Origin: Microthrixaceae bacterium
GTDB lineage: Bacteria; Actinomycetota; Acidimicrobiia; Acidimicrobiales; Microtrichaceae
DNA: 35,236 nucleotides
Assembly (NCBI GenBank): GCA_023958095.1
Contig: JAMLGJ010000031.1
Coordinates: forward strand, 1 to 35,236
Direction of reading: 5' to 3'
The notes beneath the pieces are model-generated. The model was given only the letters and a program-made list of their open reading frames with translations. It was not told where the DNA came from and did not search any database. Shown piece after piece: positions 19,454-27,347 of the stretch. The first letter of the stretch is position 1. The number at the start of each line of letters is the position of its first letter. The translations under genes and the position numbers were made by a program.

Positions 19454-20530
19454 TCAGCGCCGCCTCCGCGCGGCCGCCTTGCGGCGCGCCCGTTGGTTGG
19501 CCTCGCGCCTGTCGAGGCGCTGCTGCAGCTCGGCGGAGTCCTCCAGTGCCTCCACCTCGGCCACGAGGGTGTGCCAGGTGTCGAGGCGGTCCCGTTCGAG
19601 CTCACCGCGCTCGATCGCTTCGAGGATCCCGCATCCAGGTTCGCTCGAGTGCGAACAGTCCACGAACCTGCACGCCTCCGCCCAGGGAGCCAGGTCGGCG
19701 AACGCCAGCTCCAGGCCGTGGTCGCAGTGCCACAGGCCCACACCACGGATGCCCGGGGTGTCGATCAGCCAACGGCCCCCCTCCAGGGGCAGCATCTGGC
19801 CCGCAGTGGTGGTGTGTCGTCCCCGCTGGTCCCCACCCCGGACCTCGGCGGTCAGCTGGACCCGGTGGCCCGCGAGCGTGTTCGCCAGGGTCGACTTTCC
19901 TGCACCCGAGGCGCCCATCAGCACGGCGACCGTGCCCGGTGGCAGGTGCGGTTCCAGCTCCCGGGTTCCTCCCGATGCATCGGCGGAGACACACACCACC
20001 GGCACTCCCGGGGCGAAGCGTTCCGCCAGACGCCGCTGCACACCGAGGTGACCGGGACCCACCAGGTCGGCCTTGGTGAGCACGACCACCGGTCGAGCGC
20101 CGCTCTCCCAGGCGAGCACCATCTCGCGGGCGAGTCGTGCGCTGTTCACCCCGGCGTCGAGCGCCTGCAGGACCAGTACGACGTCCATGTTCGCCGCGAG
20201 CGCCTTCGAGCCGACGGCGAGGTCGTCACGTTCGGCCCCGGGTGCCCGGCGCTCGAAGACCGTGCGCCGCGGAAGGATCACCTCGATGCGTCCCGCTTCG
20301 GGGTCGAGCCCGCAGACATCGCCGACGACGACCCGTCTCACCGCCTTGGCGGCCACCACCAGCCTCTTGTCGGCCGGCGTGGCTGCCACCGTGATCCCGC
20401 CCTTGTCGATGCGCACCACCCGCACCGGCACCAGGCCGGGTGCGGTGCCCGCAGCGCGCCGGGCATCCCAGGCGCGCTCCCACCCCTCGTCCCAGCCTGG
20501 TGGAGTTGCGTCCTGGTCGGGCACGGGCAT
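19454..20530 (-). CDS. rsgA: Ribosome small subunit-dependent GTPase A
   Basis: This circularly permuted GTPase assists late maturation of the 30S subunit. After an N-terminal OB-like region, the G motifs appear in permuted order: TKAD (G4), GASGAGKSTLANTLAG (G1), RHTTTAGQM (G2) and DTPGIRG (G3). The C-terminal zinc site is CRFVDCSHSSEPGC (Cys-x4-Cys-x-His-x5-Cys). A basic tail, RRKAAARRRR, may contact rRNA. ATG 20530 is chosen for GGGG just upstream, giving 358 residues; GTG 20548 would add six. It is divergent from the exopolyphosphatase gene. Confidence 0.94.
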   Translation of the reverse strand: MPVPDQDATPPGWDEGWERAWDARRAAGTAPGLVPVRVVRIDKGGITVAATPADKRLVVAAKAVRRVVVGDVCGLDPEAGRIEVILPRRTVFERRAPGAERDDLAVGSKALAANMDVVLVLQALDAGVNSARLAREMVLAWESGARPVVVLTKADLVGPGHLGVQRRLAERFAPGVPVVCVSADASGGTRELEPHLPPGTVAVLMGASGAGKSTLANTLAGHRVQLTAEVRGGDQRGRHTTTAGQMLPLEGGRWLIDTPGIRGVGLWHCDHGLELAFADLAPWAEACRFVDCSHSSEPGCGILEAIERGELERDRLDTWHTLVAEVEALEDSAELQQRLDRREANQRARRKAAARRRR

Positions 20531-20642
20531 CGCCCCAGATGCTGCCACGTCGCTCGTTGCGAGGCTTCGGTGGGTGCGCTCCTAGGGTGGGGCAGTGCAC
20601 CCAAGTGGCGGTCCAGCTGATCACGTCGGCGGAGGGGCCGAC

Positions 20643-22223
20643 ATGCCCGAGGTGGTCGCAGCCATCGACGTCGGCACCAACTCGGTGCACATGGTGGTGG
20701 CCCGTTCGGTGCCCTCGGGCCGTTTCGAGACGCTGACCAAGCACAAGGAACCGGTGCGCCTCGGCTCCGGGCTGGGTGACCGGACCGAGTTGAGCGCCGA
20801 TGCCATGGACCGCGGTGTAGCTGCGATCAGGCGGTGTGCCGAGATGGCCAGGGGGTTCGACGCGCAGGTGCGTGCGGTGGCCACCTCGGCGGTGCGCGAG
20901 GCCTCCAACTCCTCCGAGTTCGTGGCCCGGGTGCTGGCCGAGGCGGGCGTGGCGGTGGAGGTCATCTCCGGTGTCGAGGAGGCGCGGCTCATCCAGCTGG
21001 GGGTGTTGCAGGCGCTGCCGGTGTTCGACAAGAGGTTCCTCCTGGTGGACGTGGGAGGGGGCAGCACCGAGGTGCTGGTGGGCGAGGGGACCGAGGTGCT
21101 CTTCGCCCGCTCGCACAAGCTGGGTGCGATCCGCATGACCCGCGACTTCTTCACCGGCGATCAGGTGCGCCAGACGCAGGTGGACGCATGCCGCAAGCTG
21201 ATCTCGGCGCGCCTCGCGGCCGCGGCACACGAGGCGGCGCCGTTGCTCGATGGTGTGCAGGTGGCCGTTGCCTGTTCGGGCACGGCGGAGACACTGGTGG
21301 CCATGGGCATCGCGCGCTCGGGCAGGGAACTGCCGGGTGAGATGAACGGCCAGCAGGTGTCGCGCAAGGCCGTGTCGAGGATCATCGGTGACCTGGCCGC
21401 CGCCCCCACCACGGAGGCACGTTCGCGCATCCCCGGCATCGACAGCTCACGTGCCGACATCCTCCTGGGCGGCGCGCTTGTGCTGGAGGGGGTCTGCCGT
21501 GCCTTCGGGGTCAAGCACCTGACCTTCTCGGACTACGCGTTGCGCGAGGGTGTGCTGCTCGACGCGTTCGCGCGCCGTCGGTCCGCCGCGATGCACCACC
21601 TTTCGGACCTGAGGCGTGCATCGGTGATGCACCTGCTCGAGACCTGCGACGACGACCCGGCACACGCGGTGCGCGTTGCACGTCACGCCCTGGCACTGTT
21701 CGACCTCCTCGCCCCGCGACTGGGGCTCGAGGAGGCAGACCTGGAGTTGCTCGAAGCGGCCGCCCTGCTCGCCAACGTGGGTCTGTCCATCTCCCACAGC
21801 GCCCACCACAAGCACAGCTACTACGTGATCCGGAACTCCGAGCGCCTCACCGGCTTCACGGACCACGAAAAGGAGCTGATCGCTCTGGTCGCCCGCTACC
21901 ACCGCAAGAGCGCGCCCTCGGAGGCCAAGCATCCCGAGTTCGCTGCCCTGGAAGCCGGGGAGCGCGCCCGTGTGCGGGCCATGGCGGCGATCCTGCGTGT
22001 GGCCATCGCCCTGGACCGCAACCACGACGGCGGTGTGGCCGGTGTGGAACTGGTCGCGGGCACGGGTCCGGCAGGCGGCGACGGTGGCCCCGCCGGCCCG
22101 GTCCTGGTGCTGCATCCCGCCGAACCCGGACGAGAACTCGAACTGGAGCTGTTCAGCGCCGCGGACCGTGTGCGGATGCTCGAGGAGTGCCTCGGGGAAC
22201 GAATCCGTTTCGCGTTGGGCTGA
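20643..22223 (+). CDS. Ppx/GppA family exopolyphosphatase (long form with HD-like domain)
   Basis: The protein belongs to the sugar-kinase/Hsp70/actin-fold phosphatases acting on polyphosphate or pppGpp. AIDVGTNSVHMVVA near the start is phosphate loop 1, AVATSAVREASNS follows, and DVGGGSTEVLVG is phosphate loop 2. After about residue 300 the helical C-terminal part includes HAVRVARHALALFDLL, LLEAAALLANVGLSISHSAHHKHSYYVI and LIALVARYHRK, as in the HD-like domain of E. coli-type Ppx. The length is 526 residues. ATG 20643 has GGAGGGG 7 nt upstream; GTG 20595 is an alternative. Choosing between polyphosphatase and pppGpp phosphatase is not possible here. Confidence 0.9.
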   Translation: MPEVVAAIDVGTNSVHMVVARSVPSGRFETLTKHKEPVRLGSGLGDRTELSADAMDRGVAAIRRCAEMARGFDAQVRAVATSAVREASNSSEFVARVLAEAGVAVEVISGVEEARLIQLGVLQALPVFDKRFLLVDVGGGSTEVLVGEGTEVLFARSHKLGAIRMTRDFFTGDQVRQTQVDACRKLISARLAAAAHEAAPLLDGVQVAVACSGTAETLVAMGIARSGRELPGEMNGQQVSRKAVSRIIGDLAAAPTTEARSRIPGIDSSRADILLGGALVLEGVCRAFGVKHLTFSDYALREGVLLDAFARRRSAAMHHLSDLRRASVMHLLETCDDDPAHAVRVARHALALFDLLAPRLGLEEADLELLEAAALLANVGLSISHSAHHKHSYYVIRNSERLTGFTDHEKELIALVARYHRKSAPSEAKHPEFAALEAGERARVRAMAAILRVAIALDRNHDGGVAGVELVAGTGPAGGDGGPAGPVLVLHPAEPGRELELELFSAADRVRMLEECLGERIRFALG

Positions 22224-22243
22224 GCAGGCACCGCCCACCTGGC

Positions 22244-22618
22244 CTACTTGTCGGCGATCCTCTCGAGGAGGGCGAGCATCTTCTCCTCGTTGGTGGGTTC
22301 CTCCTCGGCGTCGTCCTTGCGGCGTTCGGCCCAGGCGTTCATCGGCACCACCACGAAGAAGTAGATCGCGAACGCCGTGGCGAGGAACGTGATCAGCGCC
22401 GAGGCGATCGAGCCCCACAGGATCTCCGCCCCTCCGACCTCGAAGCTCTTGGCAGCCAGGTCGTTGACGTCGCCCGGGAGGATCGCGCCGACGATCGGAT
22501 CGATGAGCCCTGCCACGATCGAGTCGATCACGACACCGAACGCGGCACCGATGACCACGCCGACGGCGAGGTCAACTGCGTTGCCCCGGGCGATGAAGTC
22601 CTTGAAACCCTTCAGCAT
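22244..22618 (-). CDS. mscL: Large-conductance mechanosensitive channel
   Basis: MscL is a homopentameric inner-membrane channel that opens under osmotic downshock. The 124-residue protein starts MLKGFKDFIARGNAVDLAVG, the signature N-terminal helix and TM1 entry, continues VVIGAAFGVVIDSIVAGLIDP in TM1, and has TM2 at ALITFLATAFAIYFFVVVPMN. A charged cytoplasmic helix closes it (EEPTNEEKMLALLERI). The length fits the family. AGGAG lies 8 nt upstream of the ATG. It is convergent with the exopolyphosphatase gene, 20 nt apart. Confidence 0.96.
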   Translation of the reverse strand: MLKGFKDFIARGNAVDLAVGVVIGAAFGVVIDSIVAGLIDPIVGAILPGDVNDLAAKSFEVGGAEILWGSIASALITFLATAFAIYFFVVVPMNAWAERRKDDAEEEPTNEEKMLALLERIADK

Positions 22619-22668
22619 GGTGATGCTCCTGGTGGTCGGGCCCCAGCGCCGATGTCCCGACGCTATGC

Positions 22669-22758
22669 GATGGGCCCGGCCCGTGCGTCGGATACCGCGA
22701 TGGGCCCGGCCCGTGCGTCGGATACCGCGATGGGCCCGGCCCGTGCGTCGGATACCGC
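22669..22758. repeat. Three perfect tandem 30-bp units between mscL and greA
   Basis: A unit beginning GATGGGCCCGGCCCGTGCG and ending TACCGC is repeated exactly at 22669-22698, 22699-22728 and 22729-22758. It lies in the 169-bp gap upstream of mscL and downstream of greA. It shares ATGGGCCCG with the 28-bp repeat at the end of serC. There are no spacers, so it is not CRISPR. Confidence 0.95.
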
Positions 22759-22759
22759 C

Positions 22760-22776
22760 CGGCCACCCCGTGGCCG
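22760..22776. terminator. Hairpin after greA
   Basis: CGGCCAC (22760-22766) and GTGGCCG (22770-22776) form a perfect 7-bp stem with a 3-nt loop, 11 nt past the greA stop on the minus strand. There is no T-tract; it is a candidate GC-type terminator next to the 30-bp repeats. Confidence 0.5.
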
Positions 22777-22787
22777 AGCCGATGGGC

Positions 22788-23261
22788 TCACTCGACCGCC
22801 ACGACCTCCACCGTGAGCATCGCCCCGGTGGGGGCCTCGTAGTCGACCGATGCGCCGGGTTCCGCGCCCATCAGCGCCTCACCCATCGGTGATGTGGGGG
22901 ACACGACGTGGAGGTCGTCGTGGCGTTCCTCGATGGAGCCGACCAGGTACTTCTCGGTCTCCTCGGGCGGATCACCCTCGAAGCGGATCGTCACGACACT
23001 GCCGACCATCACGTGCGGTGATCCCTCGGAGTCGACGATCACCGCCTTGTCGATCTTGTCGGCGATCACCGCGATGCGGGTCTCCATCTTCGCCTTGTCG
23101 TCCTTGGCGGCGTGGTACTCGGCGTTCTCCTTGAGGTCGCCGTGTTCGCGGGCGGCCTCGATCCGGTCCGCGAGCTCGATGCGACCGCGGGTCCGCAGGT
23201 CCTCGAGCTCCGCGACGAGGCGGTCATATGCAGCCTGTGACAGGACGTGTTCATCAGCCAT
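22788..23261 (-). CDS. greA: Transcription elongation factor GreA
   Basis: GreA rescues backtracked RNA polymerase by stimulating transcript cleavage. The 157-residue protein has the N-terminal coiled coil, with the acidic tip in REHGDLKENAEYHAAKDDK (Asp and Glu of GDLKENAEY), followed by the C-terminal FKBP-like domain (VGSVVTIRFEGDPPEETEKYLVG, SPTSPMGEALMGAEPGASV). The ATG is followed by ADEHVLSQAAYDRLVAELE, a typical opening. It is divergent from the B12 operon. Confidence 0.96.
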   Translation of the reverse strand: MADEHVLSQAAYDRLVAELEDLRTRGRIELADRIEAAREHGDLKENAEYHAAKDDKAKMETRIAVIADKIDKAVIVDSEGSPHVMVGSVVTIRFEGDPPEETEKYLVGSIEERHDDLHVVSPTSPMGEALMGAEPGASVDYEAPTGAMLTVEVVAVE

Positions 23262-23329
23262 GGAAGCTCACGATACCGAGCGGGGAACGACCCGTTCGCG
23301 GCGCGGCGCGTTTGCGGCGCGGCGAACCC

Positions 23330-23467
23330 GGTGGTGAGATGTGCCGGACAACTTGCATCTCCCACGTCGGGGAAGCCGGTCGAAGTCCGGCGCTGTCCCG
23401 CAACCGTAGGCATGACACAACGACGCCGAACCCGGCGTCGTCATGCGAGCCGGAACACCGCCGTGGG
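23330..23467 (+). ncRNA. Cobalamin riboswitch 1 (upstream of the B12 capture/ECF operon)
   Basis: The conserved core GGGGAAGCCGGTCGAAGTCC starts at 23369. GCGCTGTCCCGCAACCG (23390-23406) is the B12 box, and GCGAGCCGGAACACCGCC (23445-23462) is the 3' consensus. A long hairpin with arms around CGACGCCG and CGGCGTCG sits between them, as in class I cobalamin riboswitches. About 100 nt separate it from the ATG at 23565, whose GGGAGGAAA ribosome site could be masked. The 303-bp greA-operon gap is largely this element; no T-rich terminator is visible, so control of translation initiation is more likely. Confidence 0.93.
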
Positions 23468-23564
23468 CGAGAGATGCTTCGAGACCGCCCGTCGCGGAAA
23501 GCGGGCGCCGGAGCCCGTCGGAGCCGACTGCTGTTCCCCGGGGTCCAGAACCACGGGAGGAAAC

Positions 23565-25076
23565 ATGTCAGAGCGTTCCATCGAGGACCGTCGGCCCATC
23601 AGACATCGAATGTGGGCGGCCGCGCTGTTGGTGGCCACGCTGCTCGCAGCCATGTGGCCGGGTGCGCACGCCGCGGCGCAGGAGGGCGCCGCAGCGGATG
23701 CCGAGTCGGCCGCGATCGTATGGTTGGACGGGGAGCTCGCCGACAACGGCGGGACCCTGCCCGGCTGGGTCGAGGGCACCGTCGACTGGGGGCTGATGGG
23801 GGACTTCGCCCTCGCCCGTGTCGCCACCGGACGAGCCTCCGAGCCCGCCACCGGGGAACTCGCCCAACGTCTCGTGGACAACCTGGCGGCCTATTCGACA
23901 TGGGACGACCAGGAGGACACCCCGGGCGTGCGCATCGCAGGTGCGGTGGCGAAGGTCTTCCTCGTGGCCATCGGATCCGGTCTCGACACCACCGACGTCG
24001 ACGGGGTCGACCTGGAGGCCGAGTTGAGGTCGCTCATGGTCACCAGCGGGGACCAGGCCGGACGCTTCTCGGACCGCAACCCCTACGGCCCCGACTACAG
24101 CCTCGCCATCGGTCAGGTCTGGGCCATGGCCGCGTTGGCCACCACCGACGGGGGCGTGCCGGCCGAGGCCGTTGGTTTCCTGCTCGACCAGCAGTGCCCG
24201 GCGGGAGGCTTCCGCCTCGTCTACGACGGAACTCCGGGGTGCGAGGACGACACCGAGGCCGATCCGGACGCGACCGCGCTGTCGGTCCAGGCGCTGCTCG
24301 CGGTGGAACGCGACGACACCCTCCAGGAGGCCCTCACCGCCGCACTCGACTGGCTGCAGGGGCGACAGGAACCCGATGGGTCCTTCGGCGGTGGGGCCTT
24401 CACCGAGGCGCCCAACGCCAACAGCACCGGACTGATCGCGCAGACCATGCGGGCCGCCGGCCGCACGGCGGTGGCCGACGCGGCCGCGACGTGGGTGCTG
24501 GGCGAGCTCTTCCTCGGAGAGGGTGCCGAGGGCACCCCGGCATCGGCCGAGGTCGGGGCCATCGCCTACGACCCGGGCGCAGTTGACCAGGTGCTGGCCT
24601 CGGGAATCGCCGAGGGCGGCCGCGACCAGTGGCGGCGCAGCACCGCGCAGGGCGTGCTGGCCCTCGGGGCGGCGCCCCTGGCCCCGGTCGTGGGTGAGCT
24701 GCCGGACGAGGGGGGTCCCGTATCGACCACGTCGTCCACAACCACCTCGACCAGCACCACGACCTCGACAACGGTGCCCACCGAGGCGCCCACCACGACC
24801 ATCGACACGGCCGCCGACGCTTCGGCCACGACCAGCACCGTGCCCGCGGACCCCGGTGCCGTGGTCGGCGGCACGAGTGCTTCCTCCCCGACGGTGCTCG
24901 CCGCCTCGAGTGGCGCCGGCAGCTACACCAGCTCCGGTGGGGCGTCGCTCGCCCACACCGGCACCGAGGGTGCTCCCCTGGTGACTGTGGCGGTCGCGAT
25001 GCTCGTGGTCGGGGGCTTGCTGCTGGGGGCGTCCGCGTCGCGGAGGCGGACGGTCCGGTCGTCGGGGAGTGCCTGA
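23565..25076 (+). CDS. Secreted alpha/alpha-toroid protein with LAHTG wall anchor (intrinsic factor alpha-domain-like)
   Basis: The 503-residue protein has a signal peptide (residues 1-38, ending GAHAAAQ). The toroid (about 45-370) shows repeats of the prenyltransferase/squalene-oxidase type: GQVWAMAALATTDGGVPAEA, LLDQQCPAGGFRLVY, DPDATALSVQALLAV, ALDWLQGRQEPDGSFGGG and NSTGLIAQTMRAAG. This alpha6/alpha6 barrel is the fold of the alpha-domain of intrinsic factor and transcobalamin. A Thr/Ser-rich stalk (about 385-430) precedes LAHTG (462-466), a hydrophobic helix and RRR, a class E-type sortase signal. ATG 23565 has a strong GGGAGGAAA. A cobalamin riboswitch lies directly upstream and ECF genes follow, so B12 capture at the cell surface is the best guess, but direct binding is not shown. 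Confidence 0.82.
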   Translation: MSERSIEDRRPIRHRMWAAALLVATLLAAMWPGAHAAAQEGAAADAESAAIVWLDGELADNGGTLPGWVEGTVDWGLMGDFALARVATGRASEPATGELAQRLVDNLAAYSTWDDQEDTPGVRIAGAVAKVFLVAIGSGLDTTDVDGVDLEAELRSLMVTSGDQAGRFSDRNPYGPDYSLAIGQVWAMAALATTDGGVPAEAVGFLLDQQCPAGGFRLVYDGTPGCEDDTEADPDATALSVQALLAVERDDTLQEALTAALDWLQGRQEPDGSFGGGAFTEAPNANSTGLIAQTMRAAGRTAVADAAATWVLGELFLGEGAEGTPASAEVGAIAYDPGAVDQVLASGIAEGGRDQWRRSTAQGVLALGAAPLAPVVGELPDEGGPVSTTSSTTTSTSTTTSTTVPTEAPTTTIDTAADASATTSTVPADPGAVVGGTSASSPTVLAASSGAGSYTSSGGASLAHTGTEGAPLVTVAVAMLVVGGLLLGASASRRRTVRSSGSA

Positions 25077-25077
25077 G

Positions 25078-26151
25078 GTGCCCGCCACCCGCCCGGGCCC
25101 CGGAGCGCGCGGCCGCCGGGGCGCCCGGGCACTGGCGACGGTGGCGGTGATGGGGTTCGTCGCAGGTGTCGTGTTGGCCACCGCCCAACCCGAGCAGGCT
25201 GCCGCCGCGTCGGGAGCGTGCACCGGAGCCGACGGTGTGACCGTCGTGGTGGACTACGGCCCGCTGGGCGGTGGGGTCGCGGTGGGCTGTGCTCCCGGTG
25301 ACCCGGCCACCGGCGAGGCCGCCCTGTGGGGAGCGGGCTTCGAGGTGGAGGGAACCCGGCGCATGCCCTCGTTCCTGTGCCGCATCAACGGACAGCCGGG
25401 ACCCGGGGCCGACCTCTGCGTTGTGCCGCCACCGCCGACCGCCTACTGGTCCTACTGGGTCGCGGACCGGGGCGGGGCGTGGTGCTACGCGGATGTTGGA
25501 ATGCACGGCCGTGACCCGGTTCCCGGCACCGTGGAGGGTTGGGTGTTCACCGGGACCAACGGTGGGTCCGCGCCCCGCAGCAGCACCTTCACCCCGGTTG
25601 CGGGTGCCGGTTCGAGTGGGGCCGACTGCGACCCGGTCGCCACCGCCACGACCACACCGCCCACGACCGCTGCTCCCGGCGGTGGGGCCACCTCGTCGGG
25701 CCGGCAACCGGCCCCGGCACCCGCCGGCGCGACTCCGGCAGCCCCTGCCGCCCCCGGCACCGTGGCCCCGGAGGTGCCCGGCCAGCCAGGCGTGCAGGAG
25801 GAGCCCGGAACGGGGGCGGGACGACCCGGGGACGCCACGGCCACCACGGCCACCACCTCGCCGGCCACGACCACGACTGCACCCGGCCGCCCCGATGAAG
25901 AGGCGGTCGAGGGCGATCCGGACGCCGGCGAGGCAGCCGGGGAGGGCACCGACGGGACCGCGCAGGAAGAACGCGACGAACGCGCCGAGTCCACCGTGGC
26001 GCTCTCACGGAGCGGACGCAGCGGACCGGGCTCGCCGGTCGGCACTGCCGTTGCTGTCGGGGCGATGGTCGCCCTCGGGGCAGGGGCGTTCGTGTTGAAC
26101 CGGCGCCGTGCAGCATCGTCGGAGCAGTCCGAGCTGCCCTCCACGCAGTGA
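25078..26151 (+). CDS. Secreted DUF4430-like (transcobalamin beta-domain-like) protein with C-terminal membrane anchor
   Basis: The 357-residue protein begins with a signal peptide (GRRGARALATVAVMGFVAGV, then AQPEQAAAA). One domain of about 110 residues follows: GVTVVVDYGPLGGGVAVGCA, SFLCRINGQPG, YWSYWVADRGGAWCY and PGTVEGWVFTG, matching the INGxP...YWxYW...GxxxxW pattern of DUF4430 (transcobalamin C-terminal-like). A long Pro/Ala/Thr linker (about 170-300) leads to LSRSG, a transmembrane helix and RRR, a degenerate sortase-like tail. GTG 25078 is preferred because GGGGAG lies 8 nt upstream; GTG 25069 would overlap the previous gene by 8 nt. The same domain, with matching cysteines, recurs in the lipoprotein at 29908-30441. 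Confidence 0.8.
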   Translation: MPATRPGPGARGRRGARALATVAVMGFVAGVVLATAQPEQAAAASGACTGADGVTVVVDYGPLGGGVAVGCAPGDPATGEAALWGAGFEVEGTRRMPSFLCRINGQPGPGADLCVVPPPPTAYWSYWVADRGGAWCYADVGMHGRDPVPGTVEGWVFTGTNGGSAPRSSTFTPVAGAGSSGADCDPVATATTTPPTTAAPGGGATSSGRQPAPAPAGATPAAPAAPGTVAPEVPGQPGVQEEPGTGAGRPGDATATTATTSPATTTTAPGRPDEEAVEGDPDAGEAAGEGTDGTAQEERDERAESTVALSRSGRSGPGSPVGTAVAVGAMVALGAGAFVLNRRRAASSEQSELPSTQ

Positions 26152-27347
26152 AGGGCAGCCCAGCACCGCTCGAAACCGGCGGTGCGGCCGGGCTGCCCGA
26201 TCGGAGCCGGGTCCGCAGCCGGTTGCCACGCGACCTGCATCCTGGAGCCTGGTGGCTCTGGGCGCTGGGCATGGCCGCCGCTGCGAGCCGCACGACCAAT
26301 CTGTTGTTGCTGGGCCTCATACTCGCGGTGGTGTCCCTCGTGGTCGCTGCACGGCGCGGTGCAGCGCCCTGGGCCCGCGGCTTCAAGTACTACCTGTGGA
26401 TGGCGCTGTTCGTGGTCGGGCTGCGGGTGGTGTTCCGGGTGCTGCTCGACGCAGGTGTGGGCACCACGGTGCTGTTCACCCTTCCGGAGGTTCCCCTGCC
26501 CGAGGTGGCCGCGGGCATCCGCCTCGGCGGGGTGGTGACCGCCGAGGCGGTACTGTCCGCGGTTCGCGAGGGGATGCGCCTGGCAACCCTGATCATCTGT
26601 GTCGGAGCGGCGAACGCGCTGGCCAACCCGAAGCGTCTCCTGGCCGCGGTTCCACCGGCGCTCCACGAGGTGGCGGTGGCCGTCACGGTCGGACTGTCGG
26701 TTGCGCCGCAGCTCGTGGAGAGCGCCCAGAGGGTGCACCGCGCCCGTCGCCTGCGCGGCGAGTCGGGTCGGCGCCGGCACGTTCTGCGTGACGTCCTGGT
26801 GCCGGTGGCCTCCGATGCGCTCGACCGTTCGCTGATGCTCGCCGCCTCCATGAGCAGTCGCGGCCACGGCCGGCTGGCCGGCCAGGGCCGGGCGGCCCGC
26901 CGGGGCGCGGTGGCCCTCGTGCTGGGCGGGATGCTGGCCCTGTGTGCCGGTGCCTACGCATGGCTCGACGCCACCGTGTCGCGGCCGGTGGCCATGGCGG
27001 CCCTCGTTGCGGGCACGGCGGCCGGGGTGGCGGGGATGGTGCTCTCGGGTCGGCGGGTGGTCAGGACCCGCTACCGGCCGGATCCGTGGGCGGCGGAGGA
27101 ATGGGCGGTGGCTGCATGCGGGGTGCTCGCCGCGACCGGGATGTTCCTCGCGTCGTCCCGGGACCCACTGGCGCTCGACCCGTCGCCGAACGTGCTCGCA
27201 TGGCCACAACTCCCACTGGTCGCGCTCGTGTCGGTGCTGCTCGGTGCGCTCCCGGCGGTCCTCGCTCCTCCCGTGCAACCACGGGACGCCCATCGGTCCG
27301 TCCGAGCGGCCGCCGGGTCGACCGCACCCGAGGTGGGTGTGTCATGA
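26148..27347 (+). CDS. ecfT: ECF transporter transmembrane subunit T
   Basis: The 399-residue membrane protein belongs to the CbiQ/EcfT family, the scaffold that couples ATPases to the substrate-binding S subunit. Hydrophobic helices occur at LWALGMAAAAS, LLLLGLILAVVSLVV, YYLWMALFVVGLRVVFRVLL, near 190 and from about 255 onward. The coupling region is present: RRLRGESGRRRHVLRDVLVP and LMLAASMSSRGHGR, which matches the conserved Ala-Arg-Gly-type motif (xMxxRGxGR). Its GTG overlaps the preceding stop codon by 4 nt (GTGA). The extra C-terminal membrane part makes it longer than a typical EcfT (about 260). Confidence 0.88.
   Translation: MKGSPAPLETGGAAGLPDRSRVRSRLPRDLHPGAWWLWALGMAAAASRTTNLLLLGLILAVVSLVVAARRGAAPWARGFKYYLWMALFVVGLRVVFRVLLDAGVGTTVLFTLPEVPLPEVAAGIRLGGVVTAEAVLSAVREGMRLATLIICVGAANALANPKRLLAAVPPALHEVAVAVTVGLSVAPQLVESAQRVHRARRLRGESGRRRHVLRDVLVPVASDALDRSLMLAASMSSRGHGRLAGQGRAARRGAVALVLGGMLALCAGAYAWLDATVSRPVAMAALVAGTAAGVAGMVLSGRRVVRTRYRPDPWAAEEWAVAACGVLAATGMFLASSRDPLALDPSPNVLAWPQLPLVALVSVLLGALPAVLAPPVQPRDAHRSVRAAAGSTAPEVGVS

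Noticed and set aside
23568..25707. Long minus-strand frames opposite the toroid and DUF4430-like genes
   Set aside because: Their translations are Arg/Pro/Gly-rich and featureless, while the plus-strand genes have signal peptides, domains and ribosome sites and follow a riboswitch.
26942..27343. A longer N-terminus for the ECF ATPase gene
   Set aside because: The upstream in-frame part overlaps ecfT and is Arg/Gly-rich without ABC features; the ATG at 27344 with a 4-nt overlap and the normal ABC start is preferred.
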